DNA of 5,895 bases, taken from the NCBI GenBank assembly GCA_010029175.1, contig RGNC01000132.1, positions 1 to 5,895 of the forward strand. Reading direction: 5' to 3'. The DNA comes from Synechococcaceae bacterium WB8_1B_136 (GTDB lineage Bacteria > Cyanobacteriota > Cyanobacteriia > PCC-6307 > Cyanobiaceae). Every line of letters begins with the position of its first letter. Within the stretch, counting starts at the first letter, position 1. Below the pieces are notes generated by a model, which was given only the letters and a program-made list of their open reading frames with translations, was not told the origin of the DNA and searched no databases. Positions 1-5,895 of the stretch are shown piece after piece. The position numbers and the translations under genes were made by a program.

Positions 1-2620
1 GTTTCTTGGCCGCGGTCGTTTTGGTGGCGGCCGCCTTGCGGCCCTTGCCCTTGCCGCTGGCTGCCTTGGCGGCCAGCAGCTCCACGGCCTGCTCGAGGGT
101 GAGCGTGTCGGCGGTGGTGCCCTCCGGTAGGGAGGCATTCACCTTGCCCTGCTTCACATAGAGCCCGTAGGGGCCATCGAACAGCTGGATCGCCTCCTCG
201 GAGCCATCGGGCGTGCCCAGCTCCTTGAGGGCGGTGCGGCCGCCGCGGCCCTTCTTGGGCATGGCCAACAGTTCCAGGGCCCGGCTCAGGCCCACCATCA
301 GCACGTCGTCCTCCGCCTTGAGGGAGCGGTAGTCCTTCTCCCCCTTGCCCTTGTGGTGCACCACATAGGGTCCGAACCGCCCGAGGCCGGCCTCCACCTT
401 GCCGCCATCGGGATGCTCACCCAGGTGCCGCGGCAGCCGCAGCAAGCCGAGGGCATCATCGAGGCTGAGCTCCTCGGGCTTGGCCCCCTTGGGCAGCGAC
501 GCCCGCTTGGGCTTGGGGTTGTCGTCGCTCACCTGGCCCCGCTGCACATAGGGGCCGAACTGGCCGAAGAGCAGATACACCAGGTCGCCGGTTTCGGGAT
601 CTTCACCGAGGGCTTCCGGACCATCCGCCTTCTGCTTGAGGATCAACTCGGCCTTCTCGGCATCGAGATCGGCGGGGGTGATCTCGTTGGGCAGGGTGGC
701 CTTCAGCAGCTCCTCGCTGCCGTCGTCGGCCACCCGTTTGGTTTCCAGGTAGGCGCCGAAGCGGCCGATGCGCACCACGCAGGGCAGGCCCTCCAGTTCG
801 ATCGTGCGGGAGGCGGCGGGGTCGATGTCGCCCTCGCGCTGCTGCACCTGGGTCTCCAGGCCCTGGTCGCCCTTGTAGAAGCTCTCCAGGTAGGGCAGCC
901 ACTGCACCTTGCCCTGGGAGATCTCGTCGAGGGTGTTCTCCATCCGAGCGGTGAAGCTGGTGTCCACCAGGTCGGGGAAGTGCTCCTCCAGCAGGGCCGT
1001 CACCGCAAAGGCGGTGAAGCTGGGGGTGAGGGCGTTGTTCTGGAGCGTGGCGTAGCCCCGGTCCACGATCGTGCCGATGATCGAGGCGTAGGTGGAGGGG
1101 CGGCCGATGCCCTCCTTCTCCAGCATCTTCACCAGGGCCGCCTCGCTGTAGCGGGCGGGGGGCTGGGTCTGGTGGCCGAGGGCCTCCACGCCCTTGCAGG
1201 CGGGGCTGTCGCCGGCCTTGAGGCTGGGCAGCAGCACCTCCTGGCCCTCCAGGGCGGCATCGGGGTCGTCAGAGCCCTCCACGTAGGCGCGGAAGAAGCC
1301 GGGGAAGTCGATGCGCTTGCCGCTGGCGCGGAAGCTGGCGGTGCCCAGGCTGCCGCCATCGGCCTCCAGATCCACGCTGAGCATCGTGAGCCTGGCCTCG
1401 GCCATCTGGGAGGCCACCGTGCGCTTCCAGATCAGCTCGTAGAGGGCCAGGTCCCGGCCATCGAGGCCGGTGGCGGCGGGATCGCGGAAGCTCTCACCGG
1501 CGGGGCGGATCGCCTCGTGGGCCTCCTGGGCGTTGCGGGCCTTGGTGGAGAACTGGCGCACGGAGGGGCTGAGGTACTCCTTGCCGTACTTGGCCTGCAC
1601 GCAGCTGCGGGCGGCATTGATGGCCTGATCACTGAGGTGCACCGAGTCGGTGCGCATGTAGGTGATGAAGCCGCGCTCGTAGAGCCCCTGGGCCGTGCGC
1701 ATGGTTTCCCGGGCCGAGAGCCGCAGCTTGCGGTTGGCCTCCTGCTGCAGGGTGCTGGTGGTGAAGGGGGCCACCGGCTTGCGGATGGTGGGCTTCTCCT
1801 CCACCTCGGCCACGCGCCAGGGCGCCGCCAGCACGGCCTCCCGCAGCTGGCGGGCTTCGGCCTCGCTGAGCAGGCGAACCTTGCTGCCGGCCTTGAGGCC
1901 GCCGGTGGCCTCATCGAAGTCGGAGCCACCGGCGATGCGCTCGCCCTTGAGCTGGGTGAGCTTGGCCTCGAAACCACTGCTGCCCTGCTGCAACTGGGCC
2001 TTGAGATCCCAGTAGCTGCCGCTCCTGAAGGCCCGGCGGGCCCGCTCCCGCTGCACCAGCAGCCGCACCGCCACCGACTGCACCCGGCCGGCGGAGAGAC
2101 CCCAGGCCACCTTCTTCCACAGCAGCGGCGAGAGGGTGTAGCCCACCAGGCGATCGAGGATGCGGCGGGTCTCCTGGGCGTGCACCAGCTCCATGTCGAG
2201 CTCGCGGGTCTGCTCCAGGGCCCGGCCGATGGCCTCCTTGGTGATCTCGTGGAACACCATGCGCTTCACCGGCACCTTCGGCTGGAGCAGCTGCAGCAGG
2301 TGCCAGCTGATCGATTCCCCTTCCCGGTCTTCGTCCGTGGCCAGCAGCAGCTGGTCGGCGCCCTTGAGGGCGTCCTTGAGTTCCTTCACCACCTTCTTCT
2401 TGTCCTTCGGCACCACGTAGAGGGGCTCGAAGGCGTTGGCGGTGTTCACGCCGAGGTTGGCCCACTTCTCGCCCTTGTGGGCCGCCGGAATCTCACTGGC
2501 GTTGTTGGGCAGGTCGCGCACGTGGCCCATGGAGGCTTCCACCTGGAAGTCCTTCGGAAGGAAGCCGCGGATGGTGCGGGCCTTCGTGGGGCTCTCGACG
2601 ATGACCAGCGTGTGAGCCAC
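1..2620 (-). CDS. topA: DNA topoisomerase I (type IA), C-terminal tip missing at window edge
   Basis: Type IA topoisomerase that cuts one strand through a 5'-phosphotyrosine and relaxes negative supercoils in the nucleoid. Reading the minus strand from GTG at 2620-2618 gives 873 uninterrupted codons to the window edge. The Toprim domain begins with LVIVESPTKA (Glu9) and carries TDEDREGE (Asp96, Asp98, Glu100), the metal-binding acidic triad. The active-site tyrosine is Tyr321 in FITYMRTDS (codon 1658-1660). EAHEAIRP (about 367-373) and EKEGIGRPSTYASI (about 501-514) are further family signatures. The C-terminus (about 605-850) holds four repeats with GRFGAYL/GQFGPYV/GRFGPYV/GPYGLYV cores and no zinc-finger cysteines; only Cys340, Cys475 and Cys614 are present. 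A Lys/Ala-rich tail follows. The GTG start is chosen because the family begins one to four residues before LVIVESPTKA, and no in-frame ATG was seen in the roughly 40 bases upstream. No good Shine-Dalgarno sequence is visible. The stop codon lies outside the window. Function is near certain. Confidence 0.98.
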   Translation of the reverse strand, partial: MAHTLVIVESPTKARTIRGFLPKDFQVEASMGHVRDLPNNASEIPAAHKGEKWANLGVNTANAFEPLYVVPKDKKKVVKELKDALKGADQLLLATDEDREGESISWHLLQLLQPKVPVKRMVFHEITKEAIGRALEQTRELDMELVHAQETRRILDRLVGYTLSPLLWKKVAWGLSAGRVQSVAVRLLVQRERARRAFRSGSYWDLKAQLQQGSSGFEAKLTQLKGERIAGGSDFDEATGGLKAGSKVRLLSEAEARQLREAVLAAPWRVAEVEEKPTIRKPVAPFTTSTLQQEANRKLRLSARETMRTAQGLYERGFITYMRTDSVHLSDQAINAARSCVQAKYGKEYLSPSVRQFSTKARNAQEAHEAIRPAGESFRDPAATGLDGRDLALYELIWKRTVASQMAEARLTMLSVDLEADGGSLGTASFRASGKRIDFPGFFRAYVEGSDDPDAALEGQEVLLPSLKAGDSPACKGVEALGHQTQPPARYSEAALVKMLEKEGIGRPSTYASIIGTIVDRGYATLQNNALTPSFTAFAVTALLEEHFPDLVDTSFTARMENTLDEISQGKVQWLPYLESFYKGDQGLETQVQQREGDIDPAASRTIELEGLPCVVRIGRFGAYLETKRVADDGSEELLKATLPNEITPADLDAEKAELILKQKADGPEALGEDPETGDLVYLLFGQFGPYVQRGQVSDDNPKPKRASLPKGAKPEELSLDDALGLLRLPRHLGEHPDGGKVEAGLGRFGPYVVHHKGKGEKDYRSLKAEDDVLMVGLSRALELLAMPKKGRGGRTALKELGTPDGSEEAIQLFDGPYGLYVKQGKVNASLPEGTTADTLTLEQAVELLAAKAASGKGKGRKAAATKTTAAKK

Positions 2621-2645
2621 AGGCAGGCGGGAAACCGCTTCCCTC

Positions 2646-2651
2646 TTTATC
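2646..2651 (-). promoter_or_regulatory. Possible -10 element for topA
   Basis: On the minus strand this reads GATAAA, an AT-rich patch in otherwise GC-rich DNA, 25 bases before the topA GTG. A TTGACC lies only 8 bases further upstream, too close to be its -35 partner, so the assignment is weak. Confidence 0.2.
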
Positions 2652-2717
2652 GCATCGCCGGTCAAGCCTGACGAGCAGCGCGGGCCAACAATGCCCAAAC
2701 CACAGCGCCAGCGCGGC

Positions 2718-2723
2718 TACAGT
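2718..2723 (+). promoter_or_regulatory. Possible -10 element for ndhB
   Basis: TACAGT, preceded by GGC, lies 28 bases before the ndhB GTG and resembles sigma70-type -10 hexamers used in cyanobacteria. No matching TTGACA-like -35 box is visible about 17 bases upstream (CCAAAC there), so this is only a candidate. Confidence 0.25.
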
Positions 2724-2751
2724 CCAGCCAACCGGGCGACCCTTCCCAGCT

Positions 2752-4290
2752 GTGATCTCCCTCCTGGCGGCCGCTGCATCCCTGAACGATCCAGCCGGCG
2801 CGGTGAGTGCCATCACCTCCCTGCAGCTCAACGCTGGCGCCATCGCACCAGAAGGTGCCGTGCTGCTGGCGATGGTGGCCTGCCTGCTGGTGGACCTGGC
2901 CGGCGAGAAAGCCGCCAGCCGCTGGGTTCCGCTGTTCTCCTATGCCGGCCTGGGCGGTGCCCTGGGGCTGCTGGCGCTGCAGTGGAACGCCGCGCCCCTG
3001 GAGCCCTCCTTCCTGGGGTCCTTCCTGGCGGACAACCTGGCCATCGCCTTCCGGGCTGTGGTGGCCGCCTCCACGCTGCTGTCGCTGCTGATCAGCTGGC
3101 GCTATGTGGAGCGGGCCGGCACGCCGGTGATGCTGCTGTGCGGCTCCACCGATCTGGTGAGCATCTTCGTGTCGCTGGAAACCCTCTCGGTGGCCAGCTA
3201 CCTGCTGTCGGGCTACATGAAGCGCGACGCCCGCAGCTCGGAGGCGGCGCTGAAATATCTGCTGGTGGGCTCCGCTGCCGCCGCCGTGTTCCTCTACGGC
3301 GCCTCCCTGCTCTACGGCCTCACCGGCGGGGAAACCAGCCTGGAGGCGGTAGGCCTGGCCCTGCAGACCAGCGCCACCCCCGTGGCGGCCCTGGCCCTGG
3401 TGTTCGTGCTGGCCACGGTGGCCTTCAAGATTGCGGCGGTGCCCTTCCACCAGTGGACCCCCGATGTGTATGAGGGCTCCCCCACGCCGGTGGTGGCCTT
3501 TCTGTCGGTGGGCTCCAAGGCTGCGGGCTTTGCCCTGGCCCTGCGCATCCTGGTGGGCTGCTTCGAGCCCTTCGAGGCCCAGTGGAAGCTGCTGTTCACC
3601 GTGCTGGCGATCCTGAGCATGGTGCTGGGCAACGTGGTGGCCCTGGCCCAGACCTCCATGAAGCGGATGCTGGCCTACAGCTCCATCGGCCAAGCGGGCT
3701 TCGTGATGATCGGCCTGGTGTGCGGCACCGAAGACGGCTACGCCGCGATGGTGCTCTACATGGCGGCCTACCTGTTCATGAACCTGGGGGCCTTCGCCTG
3801 CATCATCCTCTTCTCCCTGCGCACCGGCTCCGACCGCATCAGTGATTACGCCGGCCTCTACCAGAAGGATCCACTGATCACCCTCGGCCTGAGCCTCTGC
3901 CTGCTGTCGCTGGGTGGCATCCCGCCGATGCTGGGCTTCTTCGGCAAGATCTATCTCTTCTTCGCCGGCTGGGCCGATCACCAATACCTGCTGGTGGTGG
4001 TTGGTCTGCTCACCTCCGTGATCTCGATCTACTACTACATCTCGGTGATCAAGATGATGGTGGTGAAGGAACCGCAGGAGGCCTCCGATGTGGTGAAGGC
4101 CTACCCCGCCGTGAGCTGGGGCATCGCCGGACTGCAGCCCCTGCGGGTGGCCCTGATCTCCTGTGTGGTGGTGACCGCCGTGGGCGGCATCCTCTCCAAC
4201 CCCCTGTTCAACTGGGCCAGTGGCGCCGTGGCCGGCACGCCGATGCTGCAGAAGGCGTTGGCCTCAGCCACGGCCCTGCCGATCGGTTGA
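2752..4290 (+). CDS. ndhB: NAD(P)H-quinone oxidoreductase (NDH-1) subunit 2, NdhB, with apparent internal gap
   Basis: Membrane, antiporter-like proton-translocating subunit of cyanobacterial NDH-1 (homologue of NuoN), a core part of the thylakoid complexes serving respiration, cyclic electron flow and CO2 uptake. The 512-residue product is mostly hydrophobic helices. Family hallmarks are VSLETLS (Glu143), SGYMKRDARSSEAALKYLL (153-171), FKIAAVPFHQWTPDVYEGSP (225-244, Lys226), SKAAG (Lys256), MKRMLAYSSIGQ (303-314) and GGIPPMLGFFGKIYLF (388-403, Lys399). These Glu and Lys residues match the conserved proton-path residues of NuoN/NdhB. The segment between Val126 and Met127 lacks about 14 residues found in homologues, removing most of transmembrane helix 4. 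The start is uncertain: GTG 2752 gives an N-terminus reading MISLLAAAAS, no in-frame ATG was found upstream to about 2686, and GTG 2802 is an alternative just before the conserved LQLNAGAIAPEG. The stop TGA overlaps the next gene's ATG. Identity is very secure; intactness is doubtful. Confidence 0.96.
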   Translation: MISLLAAAASLNDPAGAVSAITSLQLNAGAIAPEGAVLLAMVACLLVDLAGEKAASRWVPLFSYAGLGGALGLLALQWNAAPLEPSFLGSFLADNLAIAFRAVVAASTLLSLLISWRYVERAGTPVMLLCGSTDLVSIFVSLETLSVASYLLSGYMKRDARSSEAALKYLLVGSAAAAVFLYGASLLYGLTGGETSLEAVGLALQTSATPVAALALVFVLATVAFKIAAVPFHQWTPDVYEGSPTPVVAFLSVGSKAAGFALALRILVGCFEPFEAQWKLLFTVLAILSMVLGNVVALAQTSMKRMLAYSSIGQAGFVMIGLVCGTEDGYAAMVLYMAAYLFMNLGAFACIILFSLRTGSDRISDYAGLYQKDPLITLGLSLCLLSLGGIPPMLGFFGKIYLFFAGWADHQYLLVVVGLLTSVISIYYYISVIKMMVVKEPQEASDVVKAYPAVSWGIAGLQPLRVALISCVVVTAVGGILSNPLFNWASGAVAGTPMLQKALASATALPIG

Positions 4291-4985
4291 TGGGGGAGCC
4301 GGTTGCCGAGCTCGAGCATGTCCGCAAGGTGTACGGCAGCGGCGACACCGCCGTACATGCCCTCGACGACCTCAGCCTCACCGTACAGCGGGGGGAATAC
4401 CTGGCGGTGATGGGCACCTCCGGCTCTGGCAAGAGCACGGCCATGAACATCCTCGGCTGCCTCGATCGCCCCACCAGCGGCAGCTACCGGCTCAATGGCA
4501 CGGCCGTGGAGGGCCTCAGCGCCGATGCCCTGGCGGACCTGCGCAACCGCGAACTGGGCTTTGTGTTCCAGCAGTTCCATCTGCTGCCGGAGCTCACGGC
4601 CCTGGAGAACGTGATGCTGCCGATGGTGTATGCCGGCGTTCCGGCCGAACAACGGCAGGAACGGGGCATCGCGGCCCTGCAGCGGGTGGGCCTGGGGGAT
4701 CGGCTGCACAACAAGCCCAACCAGCTCTCCGGCGGCCAGCAGCAGCGGGTGGCCGTGGCCCGGGCGATCATCAACCAGCCGAATCTGTTGCTGGCCGACG
4801 AACCCACCGGCGCCCTCGATTCCCGCACCACCGCCGAGGTGCTGGATCTGTTCGACGAGCTGCACCGCGCCGGCATGACCGTGCTGCTGGTGACCCACGA
4901 GCACGACGTGGCCGAGCGGGCCGAGCGCATCGTGCACTTCCACGACGGCCGCCTGGTGGAGAGCGGCGCCGGTTCGCAGCTCTAG
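4290..4985 (+). CDS. ABC transporter ATP-binding protein, MacB/LolD/DevA type
   Basis: Cytoplasmic ATPase subunit (231 residues, full length for one nucleotide-binding domain) of an ABC transporter. Visible motifs are Walker A GTSGSGKST (42-50), Q-loop VFQQFHLLP (Gln94), signature LSGGQQQRVAVARA (146-159), Walker B LLLADEP (166-172, catalytic Glu171), D-loop GALDS (174-178) and switch histidine VTHEHD (His203). The wording MNILGCLDRPTSG and the FHLLPELTALENVMLPM stretch are typical of the MacB/LolD/FtsE/DevA group, which pairs with FtsX/MacB-type permeases in mechanotransmission, lipoprotein release or efflux rather than classical import. The substrate cannot be told. ATG 4290 is preferred over TTG 4287 because it sits in TGATG with the ndhB stop, a classic translational-coupling overlap; no separate ribosome binding site is seen. 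No permease gene lies next to it in the window. Its TAG stop overlaps the convergent peptidase gene by four bases. Confidence 0.93.
   Translation: MGEPVAELEHVRKVYGSGDTAVHALDDLSLTVQRGEYLAVMGTSGSGKSTAMNILGCLDRPTSGSYRLNGTAVEGLSADALADLRNRELGFVFQQFHLLPELTALENVMLPMVYAGVPAEQRQERGIAALQRVGLGDRLHNKPNQLSGGQQQRVAVARAIINQPNLLLADEPTGALDSRTTAEVLDLFDELHRAGMTVLLVTHEHDVAERAERIVHFHDGRLVESGAGSQL
4982..4985. other. Shared palindromic CTAG stop overlap
   Basis: The ABC ATPase gene stops with TAG at 4983-4985 and the convergent M23 gene stops with TAG read from 4984 to 4982. The palindrome CTAG therefore supplies both stop codons and the genes overlap by four bases. No intergenic terminator hairpin can exist here; transcription in both directions must end inside the opposing gene. 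Confidence 0.95.
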
Positions 4986-5895
4986 CCGCGGGGCCGCTCC
5001 AGGCTGGCCAGCAGCTGGCCGATCAACAGGGCGATCGCATCGCTGCCCTTGAGGCCGGTGCCGGGATCCAGCTCCCCCGGATCCATCGCCACCCAGCCGC
5101 CATCGGCGGGCTGGCGCAGCTCGAAGTGCAGGTGCGGCCCGGTGCTGAGGCCCGTGCTGCCCACGCGGCCCAGCACCTCGCCCTGGCGCACCCACTCGCC
5201 CTCCTTCACATACAGCTCCGAGAGGTGCCCGTAGAGGGTGCGCCGCAGCGGGCGCTGGTGTTCCAGCTCCACCGCCAGGCCGTAGCCCCCGGCCAGGCCG
5301 CTGCTCACCACCCGGCCCGAGATGGCCGCCACCACCGGCGTGCCCTCAGGGGCGGCCAGATCCTCGCCGGCGTGCAGGCGCCAGTAGCCCAGCACCGGAT
5401 GCAAGCGCCAGCCGAACCCGCTGGTGGTTTCCGCTGCGCCGATGATCGGCAGCAGCAGGCGGCGATTGCCGTTGCCCAGCAAGGGGGCGGGGCGGGGTGT
5501 CACCCGGAACACACTGGCCAGGTTGAAGTTGCCCCCGGCCCCGGCCAGCAGCGCCGACACCGGCACCGTGAGCGGCGGCAGCGGCACGCCATCGGCCCCA
5601 ATGCGGCCGCCGCCCAGGAGCGGATCACCGCTGGCCCCACTGCCGCCCGGCAGGCCCCGGCGGCCCCAGCGGATAGCCAGGCCACCGCTGCACTCCTGGC
5701 TGGAGAGTGCCCCCTTGCGGCAGGCCTGCTGGAAGGCCCCCACATCCAGGGGCTGCACCCCTGCACCGCCGCGCATCAGGCTGCGCTCGGAGGGGGTCAC
5801 CACCCCCTGCCGCACCAGCTCATCGAGCGACTGATCGAAACGGCGCGGTGCCGGGGCACCACCCAGGGCGCCGGGATCGGGCCGCAGCGGCGGGT
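4982..5895 (-). CDS. M23/LytM-family zinc metallopeptidase, N-terminus outside window
   Basis: Probable envelope peptidoglycan hydrolase or related LytM-domain factor. The minus-strand frame stays open to the window edge, giving 303 visible residues; the true start and any signal peptide lie beyond 5895. Numbering from the first visible complete codon, the C-terminal domain (about 152-260) has SGFGWRLHPVLGYWRLHAGEDLA... in two pieces: FGWRLHPVLG, then HAGEDLAAPEGTPV with ligands His174 and Asp178 (His codon 5372-5374), followed by LYGHLSELYVKEGEWVRQGE (His223) and STGPHLHFELR (His254, His256). All metal-binding and catalytic residues of M23 are present, so an active enzyme is expected. The visible N-terminal part contains SLDELVRQGVVTPSERSLM, a two-cysteine stretch (Cys58, Cys68) and a Gly/Pro-rich linker I cannot assign. 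A GTG at 5815 could serve as a start, but the homologous-looking coding sequence continues upstream. It runs convergent to the ABC ATPase gene. Confidence 0.92.
   Translation of the reverse strand, partial: PPLRPDPGALGGAPAPRRFDQSLDELVRQGVVTPSERSLMRGGAGVQPLDVGAFQQACRKGALSSQECSGGLAIRWGRRGLPGGSGASGDPLLGGGRIGADGVPLPPLTVPVSALLAGAGGNFNLASVFRVTPRPAPLLGNGNRRLLLPIIGAAETTSGFGWRLHPVLGYWRLHAGEDLAAPEGTPVVAAISGRVVSSGLAGGYGLAVELEHQRPLRRTLYGHLSELYVKEGEWVRQGEVLGRVGSTGLSTGPHLHFELRQPADGGWVAMDPGELDPGTGLKGSDAIALLIGQLLASLERPRG
5031..5038. repeat. Single HIP1-like octamer GCGATCGC
   Basis: GCGATCGC is the core of the Highly Iterated Palindrome 1 abundant in many cyanobacteria. This was the only copy noticed in the window, inside the 3' end of the M23 gene. 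In DNA this GC-rich one copy per 6 kb is close to chance, so it is weak evidence for lineage and no evidence of function. Confidence 0.5.

Larger units (their letters stand above)
2621..2751. promoter_or_regulatory. Divergent topA / ndhB intergenic region
   Basis: This 131-bp stretch lies between the start codons of two divergent genes, so it must hold the 5' leaders and very probably the promoters of both. It contains no convincing small gene. Neither start codon has a clear Shine-Dalgarno sequence at normal spacing; a purine run (AAGAGGGAAG on the minus strand, about 2637-2646) sits too far from the topA GTG to be a standard ribosome binding site. An imperfect palindrome, TCAAGCCTGA at 2662-2671, is the only operator-like symmetry seen. 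The promoter role is inferred from gene arrangement. Confidence 0.7.

Noticed and set aside
353..2671. 772-codon plus-strand open frame antisense to topA
   Set aside because: Low-complexity Gly/Ala/Leu/His-rich product with no recognisable motif, lying exactly opposite a textbook TopA; long antisense frames are expected in GC-rich DNA.
2691..3473. Plus-strand frame starting with an ATG 61 bases before ndhB
   Set aside because: It overlaps ndhB in another frame and its Arg/Gly-rich translation has no membrane helices or known motif.
2662..3984. 440-codon minus-strand open frame antisense to ndhB
   Set aside because: Gln/His/Gly-rich product without domains, opposite a clear NdhB and crossing the divergent promoter region.
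4983..5060. Possible transcription terminator after the ABC ATPase gene
   Set aside because: The GC-rich sequence can form short stems, but no T-run follows and the region is coding on the minus strand.
4101..5195. 364-codon minus-strand frame spanning the end of ndhB, the ABC gene and part of the M23 gene
   Set aside because: It crosses three real genes, has no family motif, and is explained by codon bias in the opposing frames.
5424..5834. 136-codon plus-strand frame antisense to the M23 gene
   Set aside because: Pro/Ser/Arg-rich composition typical of a shadow frame; the opposite strand encodes the M23 protein throughout.
1..5895. Undescribed system, mobile element, CRISPR array or RNA gene
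   Set aside because: All but 131 bases are covered by four recognisable housekeeping or envelope genes; no direct-repeat array, inverted terminal repeats, transposase, integrase or tRNA-like fold was found.

Overview
The window looks like an ordinary piece of a GC-rich picocyanobacterial chromosome (Synechococcus/Cyanobium type). Three things point there. The NdhB sequence reads like the cyanobacterial/chloroplast NDH-1 subunit, with wording close to marine and freshwater Synechococcus as I remember it. TopA has the zinc-finger-free C-terminal repeat architecture. Base composition is strongly GC-rich, with G/C at most third codon positions, which also produces many long shadow reading frames. 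The genus is an inference from remembered family sequences, not from a database search.

Layout. (1) Positions 1-2620, minus strand: topA, DNA topoisomerase I, 873 codons visible from its GTG start; only the extreme C-terminal end is cut off by the window edge. (2) Positions 2621-2751: a 131-bp divergent promoter region between topA and ndhB, the only real intergenic space. (3) Positions 2752-4290, plus strand: ndhB, the NDH-1 (photosynthetic complex I) antiporter-like subunit 2. (4) Positions 4290-4985, plus strand: an ABC transporter ATPase of the MacB/LolD/DevA type, whose ATG overlaps the ndhB stop codon. (5) Positions 4982-5895, minus strand: a zinc metallopeptidase of the M23/LytM family, convergent with the ABC gene and open at its 5' end at the window edge.

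How the genes relate. TopA relaxes negative supercoils and fires away from ndhB from a shared upstream region. ndhB and the ABC ATPase are probably co-transcribed and translationally coupled, although no functional link between them is known to me. The ATPase has no permease gene beside it inside this window. The ABC and M23 genes end on the same palindromic CTAG, so no space exists between them for a terminator.

The most notable observation is that NdhB appears to lack about 14 residues that normally form most of its fourth transmembrane helix, as a clean in-frame gap at the codon boundary 3129/3130. This is either a real lesion or variant, or an assembly error. I found no mobile element, CRISPR array, tRNA, rRNA or undescribed multi-gene system.
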